DNA from: Deefgea salmonis
Lineage (GTDB): Bacteria > Pseudomonadota > Gammaproteobacteria > Burkholderiales > Chitinibacteraceae
Assembly (NCBI RefSeq): GCF_020531905.1
Contig: NZ_JAJAWG010000002.1
Coordinates: forward strand, 372,001 to 436,000
Direction: 5' to 3'
DNA: 64,000 bases
Positions within the stretch are counted from its first letter, which is position 1, and each line of letters starts with the position of its first letter. A program made the translations under genes and the position numbers. The notes beneath the pieces were generated by a model, which saw nothing but the letters and a program-made list of their open reading frames with translations, searched no databases and was not told the DNA's origin. Below, one piece after another: positions 45,809 through 54,652 of the stretch.

Positions 45809-47434
45809 ATGCTGACCTATCAAGCGAACCTAAAATCTCCCTCTGTTGCGGCACAAAACCAAGACAAGCCTTGGCTTTTGTTGTTGCTTTGCCTGTTTTG
45901 GCTTATTCCTGGTCTGGTTGGGCATGATCCATGGAAGCCGGATGAAAATACCAGTATGGCGATTGTTGCCTATTTTATGCGCAATGCCAATTGGACGATT
46001 GCGTCGATTGCCGAAGTGCCGCAATTTGGTCAGGCGCCACTTTATTACTGGGTTGCCACTTTATTGGCCAATGCTTTGTCTTGGTTTGGCGTTGCCGCTC
46101 ACGATGCGGCTCGATTGAGCACTGGCTTATGGATGGGGTTGGGCATGTGGGGAACGGGCTTAGCCGCTCGTGACTTATTTGGTCGACGTTTTGGACGTAT
46201 GGCCGTCATTATTTTGCTAGGTTGTTTAGGTTTGCCGTTGTGGGGGCATCATGTGTCACCTGCGGTTGTGGTATTGGCTGCATTTGCATGGCTGGCTTAT
46301 GCCTTGACCTTAGCGATGAAGCGCCCTTTGCGTGCCGGCGTGATCTTGGCGCTGGTGTTTTTAGTTTTGTTGACCGGTGCTAGTTGGGCCGATGCCTTAT
46401 TGGCGGTGTTGATTTCATCGCTGCTCTTGCTCTTTAAGCAATGGCGTAAAATAAGTTACGTCGTGACACTTATTACAGCCTTGATTATTGCGCTGCCTTT
46501 TGCGGCTTTGTGGGGCTATTCGCTACAAAATCTCTCGGGCGAGTTGTTTCAGACATGGTGGCGTTTCTATGCGTGGGGCGTGTTTGGTGGTGCTCGTTCT
46601 TTTGCCATCGGGCATGAGTTTGGCTTTTTGCCTGCCGTTTTAGTGTGGTTTGCTTGGCCGGCGTTGCCACTTGCTGCTTGGTCTATTTATTTGTTTCGAC
46701 ATGAGCTGCTGCAGCCGCGCTGGCAATTGCTTTTGACGATGTTGATTGCTCAAATTGGATTTATTGTCTTGTCGGGAAAGGCGAGCGAGCCATTAATTTT
46801 GCCGTTATTGGTCACGCTGGCATTGATTGCAAGTGCCGGGGTTGATGAGTTAAGGCGAGGTGCTGCTGCTGCTTTAAATTGGTTCAGCTCGCTGACGCTG
46901 GGGCTTGCAGCGTTGTTGGTGTGGATAGCATGGGTGGCATTGGTTACTGGATTTCCTGCAGGAGTGGGGGCGTATTTACAAAAATACAGTTCGGCGCCAA
47001 TATCTGCGATGGGATTGGGTTTGCTGTTTGCGATTGTGGTGACTTTGCTGTGGGGCCGAATGTTATTTCGTAAACGACCGATTGGTCGTCGGGCCTTAGT
47101 GAGTTGGACTTGTGGTTTAACGTTAGTGATTGGTTTGATGGTGGGGTTGTTTCAGACTTGGATTGATGCTGGTAAGTCGTATCGCCCAGTTGCGGATGGT
47201 TTGGTAAAGGCTATGAAGCCTTATTCGCAAGCTTGCATTGATGTTTCACAATTAGCTAAAGATCCGACTGCGGCGTTGGTTTATTTTACAGATCTTCGAT
47301 TTGATGCGAGAGCGGATAATCGTTGCGAGTTGACTTTGCAGCAAAATGGGACCAAGCCGACGGCAGGGCGTTTCATTTGGACAGGGCATCGTTTGGGTGA
47401 GCATCGAGAAGTGTTTTCGCTTTACTCGCGCTGA
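45809..47434 (+). CDS. ArnT-like membrane glycosyltransferase
   Basis: A 541-residue inner-membrane protein with about twelve hydrophobic helices. Near the N-terminus it has GLVGHDPWKPDE, the first-loop acidic motif of GT83/PMT-type enzymes such as ArnT, followed by EVPQFGQAPLYYW. Such enzymes move a sugar from a polyprenyl carrier to lipid A, protein or other acceptors in the periplasm. The acceptor cannot be told; no arn, pmr or lipid-carrier genes are nearby. The ATG at 45809 is the first in frame (a TTG at 45794 is possible). Confidence 0.75.
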   Translation: MLTYQANLKSPSVAAQNQDKPWLLLLLCLFWLIPGLVGHDPWKPDENTSMAIVAYFMRNANWTIASIAEVPQFGQAPLYYWVATLLANALSWFGVAAHDAARLSTGLWMGLGMWGTGLAARDLFGRRFGRMAVIILLGCLGLPLWGHHVSPAVVVLAAFAWLAYALTLAMKRPLRAGVILALVFLVLLTGASWADALLAVLISSLLLLFKQWRKISYVVTLITALIIALPFAALWGYSLQNLSGELFQTWWRFYAWGVFGGARSFAIGHEFGFLPAVLVWFAWPALPLAAWSIYLFRHELLQPRWQLLLTMLIAQIGFIVLSGKASEPLILPLLVTLALIASAGVDELRRGAAAALNWFSSLTLGLAALLVWIAWVALVTGFPAGVGAYLQKYSSAPISAMGLGLLFAIVVTLLWGRMLFRKRPIGRRALVSWTCGLTLVIGLMVGLFQTWIDAGKSYRPVADGLVKAMKPYSQACIDVSQLAKDPTAALVYFTDLRFDARADNRCELTLQQNGTKPTAGRFIWTGHRLGEHREVFSLYSR

Positions 47435-47458
47435 TTTGTCTTTGGGGGCTGCAGAATA

Positions 47459-47492
47459 AATAATGCCGAGTTAAATAGAACTCGGCATTATT
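47459..47492. terminator. Terminator between convergent genes
   Basis: Perfect 14-bp stem AATAATGCCGAGTT/AACTCGGCATTATT with a 6-base loop, between the glycosyltransferase and the small membrane protein gene. The AT-rich stem ends let it act both ways. Confidence 0.8.
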
Positions 47493-47518
47493 TATGAGTT
47501 TGACAAAAATAGAGCAAT

Positions 47519-47683
47519 TTAGACTTTATCTCGTTTGGCATTTTGCTCAGCAATTTCAGTATTAATGTGGCGTTGCACATAAATATAAAGATATATGGCC
47601 ATTGCAATAATAAAGCCAATCGTAAATAAGCTCAGTAGGCCAATGGTCGAGGTTAGAATATTGGCAATCGGTGTGTTGTCCAT
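47519..47683 (-). CDS. Small single-pass membrane protein (DUF3149-like)
   Basis: A 54-residue protein with one membrane helix at about 15-38 (TIGLLSLFTIGFIIAMAIYLY) preceded by a short N-terminus and followed by a charged tail ending AKRDKV. The ATG at 47683 is chosen because GGAG lies eight bases upstream; an upstream in-frame start lacks one. The pattern resembles the DUF3149 family of tiny proteobacterial membrane proteins. Function unknown. Confidence 0.65.
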   Translation of the reverse strand: MDNTPIANILTSTIGLLSLFTIGFIIAMAIYLYIYVQRHINTEIAEQNAKRDKV

Positions 47684-47814
47684 AGTGTTCTCCACGTGAT
47701 GAACACCATCTAAACGTATTGTTATGTCATTGATGTTGATCAGGGTCAAACGTAGCTTGTTTTGATATGATTTTCACGACAAGCCACGATTTATGCCACA
47801 CCGATACTGACGTT

Positions 47815-48309
47815 TTAGTCGCGGAAATTTTGATATTGCAAAGGAAAGTCACTGATCGATTGGCGCATTAAAGCAATCACGCTTTGCAGTACATCGCGAT
47901 CTTTGCCGGTAATGCGGACTTCATCACCTTGAATTGCCGCTTGCACTTTCAGTTTTGAATCCTTAATAATGCGAATAATCTTTTTGGCTAACTCTTGATC
48001 GATACCATCTTTAATGGTGAGTGTTTGTTTGACTTTATTGCCAGATACTTTTTGCACATCGCCTTGTTCTAGGCGTTTACTGCTATCGGGTTCTTTTTTT
48101 TCTAGGGCAGGGAAAACAATATCTTTAATTTGATCGAGTTGAAAATCAGAGTCACCGTGTAAAGTGATCAATTTATCTTTCTCGTTCAGTTCAACTTTGG
48201 CACTGGTGCCTTTAAAGTCGTAACGATTAATAATGGTCTTTGCCGCCACGTCAATCGCATTTTTTAGCGCGACCATATCGGTGGCAGAGGTAATGTCGAA
48301 AGAAGGCAT
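47815..48309 (-). CDS. yajQ: YajQ-family nucleotide-binding protein
   Basis: A 164-residue cytoplasmic protein with the family opening MPSFDITSATDMVALKNAID and the NRYDFKGTSAKV motif, made of two similar alpha/beta domains. YajQ proteins bind nucleotides, including cyclic di-GMP in Xanthomonas, where one acts as a transcription co-regulator. The ATG at 48309 is set by the conserved N-terminus; longer frames upstream are unconserved. On the same strand as the ppnP gene 87 bases upstream. Confidence 0.93.
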   Translation of the reverse strand: MPSFDITSATDMVALKNAIDVAAKTIINRYDFKGTSAKVELNEKDKLITLHGDSDFQLDQIKDIVFPALEKKEPDSSKRLEQGDVQKVSGNKVKQTLTIKDGIDQELAKKIIRIIKDSKLKVQAAIQGDEVRITGKDRDVLQSVIALMRQSISDFPLQYQNFRD

Positions 48310-48395
48310 AATGAGGCTCGCAGGATGATGAATAAATAAAATAGGTTTGAAGCTCAAGTGAATCAAGTATTGACTCACTTGAAGCATGCAATGAA

Positions 48396-48707
48396 TTAGG
48401 CGAAATGACAAACGTAATGCAAAGTTTCGATGGTTTCGATATCAAAACTTGAATTGGCGGGAACGCTAAATGATTGACCGGCAGAGTATGTTGTTGCAGT
48501 GCTTTCGTTGGCTTGCTTTACTGCACATACCCCAGCGACAACTTCCATGATTTCAGCCGCGCCGGTATTAAAAGTAAGGGCAGAGGGCTGAATAACACCG
48601 ATGGTTTTTTTGCTGCCATCGGCAAACAAAACAGTATGACTAACGCATTTGCCATCAAAATAGACATTGCCTTGCTTTAAAACAGAAACTTGATCAAATT
48701 GGCTCAT
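48396..48707 (-). CDS. ppnP: Pyrimidine/purine nucleoside phosphorylase (YaiE/PpnP)
   Basis: A 103-residue small cupin. [22 protein letters not shown] and [17 protein letters not shown] are the family signatures. E. coli PpnP phosphorolyses a broad range of nucleosides to the base and ribose-1-phosphate. Standard length (94-105). Located between yajQ and a DUF2788 gene on the same strand. Confidence 0.92.
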   Translation of the reverse strand: MSQFDQVSVLKQGNVYFDGKCVSHTVLFADGSKKTIGVIQPSALTFNTGAAEIMEVVAGVCAVKQANESTATTYSAGQSFSVPANSSFDIETIETLHYVCHFA

Positions 48708-48729
48708 AGTGACTTCCTAAGTGGAAAAT

Positions 48730-48951
48730 TTATTTGAGTAATACTTTAGAGAGAATTTCTTTAGCAATAAAACCGAGCATGCCAAAACCAAGCACAAAGA
48801 ACAATACAATGGTGCCGTATTTACCGGCTTTTGATTCTTTGGCCAGATTGTAAATGATAAAACCCATATAGATGATTAAAGCACTGCATAAAATGGTCAC
48901 CGACAGCGTGGTGAATTGTTCTTCATCCATTGCTAATAAGGCATCTAGCAT
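48730..48951 (-). CDS. DUF2788 family membrane protein
   Basis: A 73-residue protein with two membrane helices (about 15-36 and 46-65) separated by a charged loop KESKAGKYG. The pattern SALIIYMGFIIYNLAKESKAGK matches DUF2788, a small family largely from beta- and gammaproteobacteria; its function is not known. It is 22 bases upstream of ppnP and likely in the same transcript. Confidence 0.8.
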   Translation of the reverse strand: MLDALLAMDEEQFTTLSVTILCSALIIYMGFIIYNLAKESKAGKYGTIVLFFVLGFGMLGFIAKEILSKVLLK

Positions 48952-48976
48952 TTGTGATCTCGATTAAAGGAATACA

Positions 48977-49002
48977 AACGGCTCAGAATATTCCGAGCCG
49001 TT
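48977..49002 (-). terminator. Terminator of argG
   Basis: Stem AACGGCTC/GAGCCGTT enclosing AGAATATTCC. Read leftward it is followed by UGUAUUCCUUU. It lies 92 bases past the argG stop. Confidence 0.7.
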
Positions 49003-49093
49003 AAGTCGATAAGTAATTTTGTTGCCTTGTTGTGCTACTTATTGCATCTACGCCTTGCTCCGTTTGAAGAAAGCTCGGCGTAGTCGACGACCA

Positions 49094-50317
49094 TTATTTT
49101 TGATTTAAGCGGCCGGCAATTCGCATCCGTAAGGCATTCAGTTTAATAAAGCCACCAGCATCCACTTGATTATAGGCACCGCCATCATCATCAAAAGTCG
49201 CGATATTCATATCAAATAGCGAATTGGTTTTTGAGTCGCGACTCACCACAATGACATTGCCTTTGTAGAGCTTAATGCGAACCCAGCCATTGACGGTTTC
49301 TTGTGTTGCATCGATCAGTGTTTGCAATACTTTACGCTCTGGCGCCCACCAGAAACCGTTGTAAATCATGCTGGCATAACGCGGCATGAGATCGTCTTTC
49401 AAGTGTGCCACTTCGCGGTCGAGCGTGATCGATTCAATCGCGCGATGTGCTTTCAGGATGATGGTGCCACCGGGTGTTTCGTAGCAGCCACGTGATTTCA
49501 TGCCAACGTAGCGGTTTTCAACCAAGTCCAAACGACCAATGCCATGCTTGCCGCCGAGTTCATTGAGTTTGGTTAGCACCGTTGCTGGCGACATGCGCAC
49601 GCCATTGAGCGCCACGATATCGCCTTTTTCAAACTCTACATCGAGGTATTCAGCTGTATCTGGGGCAGCTTCTGGGCTAACACTCCAGCGCCACATGGTT
49701 TCTTCGGCTTCCGCCGATGGATTTTCGAGGTGGCGGCCTTCAAAACTGATGTGCAGTAAGTTGGCGTCCATCGAGTAGGGGGCGCCGCCGTTCTTGTGTT
49801 TCATATCCACTGGGATATTGTTTTTCTCTGCGTAGGCCAGCAGTTTCTCACGTGACAACAAATCCCATTCACGCCAAGGTGCAATCACTTTAACGTCGGG
49901 TTTCAGGCCGTAATAACCTAATTCGAAACGAACTTGATCATTGCCTTTGCCGGTTGCGCCATGCGATACCGCGTCGGCATTGGTTTGATTGGCGATTTCA
50001 ATTTGGCGTTTGGCAATCAATGGACGAGCAATTGAAGTGCCGAGTAGGTATTCGCCTTCGTAGACGGTGTTGGCACGGAACATCGGGAAAACAAAGTCAC
50101 GAACGAATTCTTCGCGTAAGTCGTCGATAAAAATATTTTCTGGCTTAATCCCAAATTGCAGCGCTTTTTGGCGGGCAGGTTCTAGCTCTTCACCTTGGCC
50201 AAGATCGGCAGTAAAGGTGACGACTTCACATTGATAAGTGTCTTGCAGCCATTTCAAAATCACAGAAGTATCAAGGCCGCCGGAATAAGCGAGAACTACT
50301 TTATTAATATCGGACAT
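49094..50317 (-). CDS. argG: Argininosuccinate synthase
   Basis: A 407-residue ATP-dependent ligase that joins citrulline and aspartate. The PP-loop motif [14 protein letters not shown] opens the protein; [13 protein letters not shown] and the citrulline/aspartate-binding segments follow. Usual length for the long bacterial form. It is preceded on the same strand by the LysE-type gene and argF, with a 43-base gap, so an arginine transcript argF-lysE-argG is likely. Confidence 0.97.
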   Translation of the reverse strand: MSDINKVVLAYSGGLDTSVILKWLQDTYQCEVVTFTADLGQGEELEPARQKALQFGIKPENIFIDDLREEFVRDFVFPMFRANTVYEGEYLLGTSIARPLIAKRQIEIANQTNADAVSHGATGKGNDQVRFELGYYGLKPDVKVIAPWREWDLLSREKLLAYAEKNNIPVDMKHKNGGAPYSMDANLLHISFEGRHLENPSAEAEETMWRWSVSPEAAPDTAEYLDVEFEKGDIVALNGVRMSPATVLTKLNELGGKHGIGRLDLVENRYVGMKSRGCYETPGGTIILKAHRAIESITLDREVAHLKDDLMPRYASMIYNGFWWAPERKVLQTLIDATQETVNGWVRIKLYKGNVIVVSRDSKTNSLFDMNIATFDDDGGAYNQVDAGGFIKLNALRMRIAGRLNQK

Positions 50318-50360
50318 ACATATTGCCTTAGTCTTTAGTTCAAGAAAGATAATTGCTCAA

Positions 50361-50984
50361 TCAGTTCAGTGCCAAGCGCAGCCCAAAGCTGACAAACAAA
50401 GTGCCTACTAATTTATTCAAAACAGTTTTTAGCCAGATTTTAGCCGAAAGTTGGCGCGCTAAGCTGCTGCCGACCAAGATTAAAGTGGTTAAATAGCTGA
50501 TGCTGACCAATTGCACGATGAACCCGAGTGCGGCAAAAGTATGCCAAACGTGTGGGTAATTGGGATTCACAAACTGCGGAAAAAACGCCATAAAAAATAA
50601 AATCGCTTTGACATTCACTAATGAAATACCGAGCGCTGAGCGAAATGCTTTTTTGGCTGAATGTGGCGTTGTCGCCACTTCGGGGGTATTGCTCTGCGAT
50701 TTAGCCAGTAAAGCACGTACGCCAATATACGTCAGGTAGGCTGCGCCTAAATAACGCACGATATCAAAGGCAATCGGGTTAGCCTTCATTAAAGAGGCAA
50801 CCCCTAAACTGGCCGCCAGCATTAAAATTAAATCACCCACCACAATCCCAGCTGCAGCCGCAAAGCCCGCCTTACGACCACGGGTGCTGGCCATGGTGAG
50901 TGCAAACAGTGAATTGGGGCCGGGCACTAAAATAATCAGTACCGTCCCCAATACATACGCCCAAAGATCAGTGATGCCTAGCAT
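50361..50984 (-). CDS. LysE/RhtB-family amino-acid exporter
   Basis: A 207-residue inner-membrane protein with about six helices. The opening LGTVLIILVPGPNSLFALTMASTRG, with the PGPN motif, and GAAYLTYIGVRAL are typical of the family, which exports amino acids such as lysine, arginine, threonine or leucine. Its ATG abuts the argF stop (TAAATG) and argG follows. Position between two arginine-synthesis genes suggests arginine or a related amino acid as substrate; this is inference. Confidence 0.88.
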   Translation of the reverse strand: MLGITDLWAYVLGTVLIILVPGPNSLFALTMASTRGRKAGFAAAAGIVVGDLILMLAASLGVASLMKANPIAFDIVRYLGAAYLTYIGVRALLAKSQSNTPEVATTPHSAKKAFRSALGISLVNVKAILFFMAFFPQFVNPNYPHVWHTFAALGFIVQLVSISYLTTLILVGSSLARQLSAKIWLKTVLNKLVGTLFVSFGLRLALN

Positions 50985-51899
50985 TTAGTCGTCCACACGG
51001 CCCAGTAGCAAGAATTCAATCACCGCTTTTTGAGTGTGCATCCGATTTTCTGCTTCTTGCCAAACTACCGATTGCGGTCCATCAATGACTTCTGGATCGA
51101 CTTCCTCGCCGCGATGCGCTGGTAAGCAGTGCATAAACAGCGCATTGGGTTTGGCTTGCTGCATTAAGTTTTCTGAAACTTTGTAATTAATAAAATCTTT
51201 TTTACGCTGCAGGGTTTCGCGCTCATAGCCCATCGACGTGCACACGTCGGTGGTGACAATATCAGCACCAATGGCGGCTAAATAAGGATCATTAAAGGTT
51301 TCGAAGTTGGCCGTGCTATAGCTTTCACCGTCAAGTACCGTCATTTCATAGCCGCGTGGGCAGGCTAAATTGAGCTTGAAGTTAAAGATTTTTGCCGCTT
51401 GTAGCCAAGTGCGGCTGATATTATTACTGTCACCAATCCAACAAACCGTTTTGCCTTCAATCGAGCCGTGATGTTCGATATAAGTGAAGATATCGGCCAT
51501 GATTTGGCAAGGATGATATTCATTGGTTAAGCCGTTGATGACGGGCACCAATGAGTTTTCGGCAAAGCGATCAATAATGCTTTGCTCGAATGTTCTGACC
51601 ATGACGATATCCACCATTCGGCTCATGACTTTGGCGACATCTTCGATGGGTTCTCCGCGCCCGAGTTGCGTGTCTTTGGATTGCAAAAACATCGCATGAC
51701 CGCCCAGCTGATACATGCCGGCTTCAAAAGAGACTCGGGTACGAGTGGATGATTTTTCGAAAATCATTCCCAATACCTTACCTGGTAAGGGTTGGTAGAG
51801 TGCGCCTGATTTGAGACGGGCTTTTAATTTGGCCGTGCGTTCAAATAAGTATTGATATTCTTCTAAAGTAAAATCGCTAAACTTAAGGTAGTGGCGCAT
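50985..51899 (-). CDS. argF: Ornithine carbamoyltransferase
   Basis: A 304-residue enzyme forming citrulline from ornithine and carbamoyl phosphate. The carbamoyl-phosphate site STRTRVSFE, the HPCQ segment (EYHPCQIMAD) and the catalytic FMHCLPAHRG are intact. Standard length for anabolic OTC. First gene of the probable argF-lysE-argG unit; its promoter lies in the 210-base spacer shared with the divergent DUF3579 gene. Confidence 0.96.
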   Translation of the reverse strand: MRHYLKFSDFTLEEYQYLFERTAKLKARLKSGALYQPLPGKVLGMIFEKSSTRTRVSFEAGMYQLGGHAMFLQSKDTQLGRGEPIEDVAKVMSRMVDIVMVRTFEQSIIDRFAENSLVPVINGLTNEYHPCQIMADIFTYIEHHGSIEGKTVCWIGDSNNISRTWLQAAKIFNFKLNLACPRGYEMTVLDGESYSTANFETFNDPYLAAIGADIVTTDVCTSMGYERETLQRKKDFINYKVSENLMQQAKPNALFMHCLPAHRGEEVDPEVIDGPQSVVWQEAENRMHTQKAVIEFLLLGRVDD

Positions 51900-52109
51900 C
51901 AGATTTTGTCCTGGTCGATTCGCTTAAAGCGGGTGACCAAATGGCTGAAAAAACGAACATTATTCAATGTTTTACCCCATAAAGGCAAGTTATTTGCTGG
52001 ATCTGTTGGCGCTGTACTTATTCAGAAGGCGGCTACATTTTCATGCGCTGGACTCTAAGTGGAGTGTTATACTGATGTCAGTTCTCGAATTAAATAAAGC
52101 ACCCGCCCC

Positions 52110-52409
52110 ATGATCTGCAATCCCTACGAAATCATTATTCAAGGCATTACCAGCAACGGGCGTGAATTTCGCCCCAGCGATTGGGCTGAGCGTCTCTCAG
52201 GCATCCTCTCCACTTTTGGTGTTGATCAAAAACTGTCTTACGCACCGTTTGTTCGGCCTATGGTGCATAACAATGTGCGCTGTGTGGCGGTTGACAAGCA
52301 GTTAGAAAAAATTGATCCACGGGTCTTTGAATTTATTATGACTTTTGCCCGCGACAATGATTTACGGGTGGTCGATTGCCGCTCCCTGATTCAAGAGAGC
52401 GATCTCTGA
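52110..52409 (+). CDS. DUF3579 family protein
   Basis: A 99-residue soluble protein with the family features IIIQGITSNGREFRPSDWAERL and a C-terminal FARDNDLRVVDCR. DUF3579 is found mostly in betaproteobacteria and its role is unknown. In many relatives it also neighbours argF, so a link to arginine genes is possible but unproven. Followed by a short-chain dehydrogenase after about 100 bases. Confidence 0.85.
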   Translation: MICNPYEIIIQGITSNGREFRPSDWAERLSGILSTFGVDQKLSYAPFVRPMVHNNVRCVAVDKQLEKIDPRVFEFIMTFARDNDLRVVDCRSLIQESDL

Positions 52410-52512
52410 CGCAATACATTCAATCTACGTAAACCGGTTGTTGCGATGCAGCATTTGTTCTATGCTGCAAATCTAGCCCGTATGGGTATCTGACACCGTG
52501 TAGGAGTATGTT

Positions 52513-53253
52513 ATGAGATTGAAAGATAAAGTGGCGATCATCACGGGCTCTGCGAGCGGTATCGGCGAAGCCACAGCGATTAAATTTGCCGCTGAAGGTG
52601 CAAAAGTGGTCGTGTGTGATGTCAATCAAGCTGGCGTTGCTGCAGTGGTTGCCGCATTAACTGCGAACGGCGCTGATGCGATTGGTTTTGTGGTCGATGT
52701 CACCAAAACCGATACGATTGCTGCGATGGTGGCCGCCGTGAAGGACAAATATCAGCGGATTGACGTCTTGGTGAATAATGCGGGCATCGTCATGGATGCA
52801 CAGTTATTTAAGATGACTGAAGATCAGTTTGATCGGGTGATTGATATTAATTTAAAGGGTGTTTACAACTGCACGAAAGCAGTCGTTGATACCATGATTG
52901 AGCAAAACTCTGGCGTGATTCTCAACGCATCGTCAGTGGTTGGGATTTATGGCAACTTTGGCCAAACCAATTATGCGGCAACCAAGTTTGGCGTTATTGG
53001 TTTTGTAAAAACATGGGCGAAAGAGCTCGGCAAAAAAGGCATTCGTGCCAATGCCATTTGCCCTGGTTTTGTGGCAACGCCGATTTTGAATGCGATGCCA
53101 GAAAAAGTCATTCAAGCGATGGAAGAAAAAGTCCCTATGCGCCGTTTGGCGCAGCCTGCTGAAATTGCTAACGTCTACGCATTTTTAGCGTCTGATGAGG
53201 CCAGTTATATCAATGGCGCAGTGATTGAAGTGACTGGTGGCTTGACCTTGTAA
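52513..53253 (+). CDS. Short-chain dehydrogenase/reductase, FabG-like
   Basis: A 246-residue Rossmann-fold oxidoreductase. Cofactor motif [14 protein letters not shown], and the catalytic Tyr154-x3-Lys158 in YAATKFG with an upstream Ser in NASSVVG. Asp38 (VVVCDVNQ) suggests preference for NAD(H) over NADP(H). The best guess is a 3-oxoacyl reductase, perhaps in polyhydroxyalkanoate or fatty-acid metabolism; FabG proper is normally inside the fab cluster, so the substrate stays open. AGGAG precedes the ATG. Confidence 0.9.
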   Translation: MRLKDKVAIITGSASGIGEATAIKFAAEGAKVVVCDVNQAGVAAVVAALTANGADAIGFVVDVTKTDTIAAMVAAVKDKYQRIDVLVNNAGIVMDAQLFKMTEDQFDRVIDINLKGVYNCTKAVVDTMIEQNSGVILNASSVVGIYGNFGQTNYAATKFGVIGFVKTWAKELGKKGIRANAICPGFVATPILNAMPEKVIQAMEEKVPMRRLAQPAEIANVYAFLASDEASYINGAVIEVTGGLTL

Positions 53254-53271
53254 GTCTTTATGTAACTCAAT

Positions 53272-53301
53272 AAAAAACCCGCGATGTATTGCGGGTTTTT
53301 T
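53272..53301. terminator. Terminator after the SDR gene
   Basis: Stem AAAAAACCCGC/GCGGGTTTTTT with an 8-base loop; bidirectional, between convergent genes. Copy 6 of the palindromic repeat begins four bases later. Confidence 0.92.
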
Positions 53302-53304
53302 ATT

Positions 53305-53353
53305 GGGTATATGTCTGCAGGTCATGACTAATATGCGCTTTAAGCAAATACCC
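53305..53353 (+). repeat. 49-bp palindromic repeat, copy 6 (after the SDR terminator)
   Basis: GGGTATAT at 53305 and AATACCC at 53347, GCTT at offset 32. It lies past a strong terminator, so it is unlikely to be transcribed with the SDR gene, which argues for action as DNA. Confidence 0.75.
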
Positions 53354-53369
53354 TTATGCGCTTTCAATA

Positions 53370-54644
53370 TTAATTGAGTGCATTACCTTCCCAAACGATT
53401 TTCCAGCCTGCGGCATCTTGTTGCCAATACACGCGCTTTTTCATTTGATTATTCAAATTGTTACTGCGGTAGTTTTGATTAAAGGTTGCCACCATTTGGC
53501 TGGCTTGAGGGCCTGCGGCAAAAATGGATAGATCATCTAACTGAACTTTACTCCAGGTTTTTCCGCCATTGACCGCGGTTTTTTGTTCGCGCCACATGGC
53601 GAGATTTTGTCCTTCGCCACTGCGAAAATCGGTGGAATAGAAGTTCAAATATTGTGGGGTATCGAGTGCTTGCCAGCTGTTTTTCCATTGCTCGAGCAGG
53701 GTCAGCGCTGCCGTGTGCTGTTGCTGCCATTGCGTCGCACTCACCCATTGGATGGCCGGCACTGAGATCACCGGCGTATTGCCCGGTTGCAAATATTGGG
53801 CGACATCGAGCATTTCTTCGTTAGTCAGCACGACGCAACCATTGGAGGCTTGTGGCGCTCGAGCATAGGTGGCTGCTGGGCTGCCATGCAGCCAGATGCC
53901 GTGTCCGGTGCGGCTTTGACTGCGATCGAGTTCATTCGGGTAGGAAATCGGCCAAGCGCCAACGCCATATAAGTCCGCCAGTGCACCATAGGTTTTATCC
54001 AGTTGTTCGCGAGGCAGGTGGTTGGTGACGAAGTAAACGCCAAGTGGCGAGCGTTGGTCGCCTTCTACTTTTTTATCAACGCCCAATAAGCCCACGGTCA
54101 CGTAATGATCTTTGATGCGTTTGGGGCGTCCATTGTCATTGGCAAAGACATACAGTCGAGAGGTGGCGGCATCGATCAGAATGGCAAATTTTTGCTGCGG
54201 CGCAAAGGCGACAATATTGCCCGGTAAGCGATCGGCGTTCATTTTGTCGTTGCGATGGGCGATTCGCACCAAGGCTTCTTTGCGTAAATCATCCAGCACA
54301 TTGCTCGGTGCGCTGGCGACCCCACCGCCGATGGTCGATAGCGGCATCACGCGCATGGCGTAAAGGTCGGCACGTAATAATTGGGCCAGACGATAATTGG
54401 GTTGCTCAGCAATCAGCGCGTCGACCGTCGCACGGGCATCGGCCATATTGCCACTACGTATGGCATCGAGCGCAGCTAAGATGCGTTCTTCATGACTACC
54501 GGTGTGTGCCACGCCTTTCGCTTCGCTGCTTAGCTCGAACGGCGTATTGCTAGATTCAAAAAAGCGCGGTGTAGCTGCGGGCGCTAAGCAAAGTAATGCA
54601 GCCAAGCACAGTAGACGCTTGGTCCAAGGAGATAAACGTAACAT
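53370..54644 (-). CDS. L,D-transpeptidase (YkuD domain) with C-terminal NTF2-like domain
   Basis: A 424-residue exported protein with an N-terminal signal peptide. A YkuD domain spans about 145-290, with the catalytic set His253 in GIWLHGSP and Cys270 in ASNGCVVLT. Such enzymes crosslink peptidoglycan 3-3 or attach lipoproteins. The last 110 residues form an NTF2/SnoaL-like domain (from WKNSWQALDTPQYLNFYSTD) that resembles the end of the protein encoded next to it. It follows that gene by eight bases in one leftward operon. Confidence 0.85.
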   Translation of the reverse strand: MLRLSPWTKRLLCLAALLCLAPAATPRFFESSNTPFELSSEAKGVAHTGSHEERILAALDAIRSGNMADARATVDALIAEQPNYRLAQLLRADLYAMRVMPLSTIGGGVASAPSNVLDDLRKEALVRIAHRNDKMNADRLPGNIVAFAPQQKFAILIDAATSRLYVFANDNGRPKRIKDHYVTVGLLGVDKKVEGDQRSPLGVYFVTNHLPREQLDKTYGALADLYGVGAWPISYPNELDRSQSRTGHGIWLHGSPAATYARAPQASNGCVVLTNEEMLDVAQYLQPGNTPVISVPAIQWVSATQWQQQHTAALTLLEQWKNSWQALDTPQYLNFYSTDFRSGEGQNLAMWREQKTAVNGGKTWSKVQLDDLSIFAAGPQASQMVATFNQNYRSNNLNNQMKKRVYWQQDAAGWKIVWEGNALN

Positions 54645-54652
54645 ACTGTTTT

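Noticed and set aside
52484-52491. GGGTATCT upstream of the SDR gene as another repeat copy
   Set aside because: At the required distance the sequence is ATAAA, two mismatches from ATACC, and no GCTT is present.
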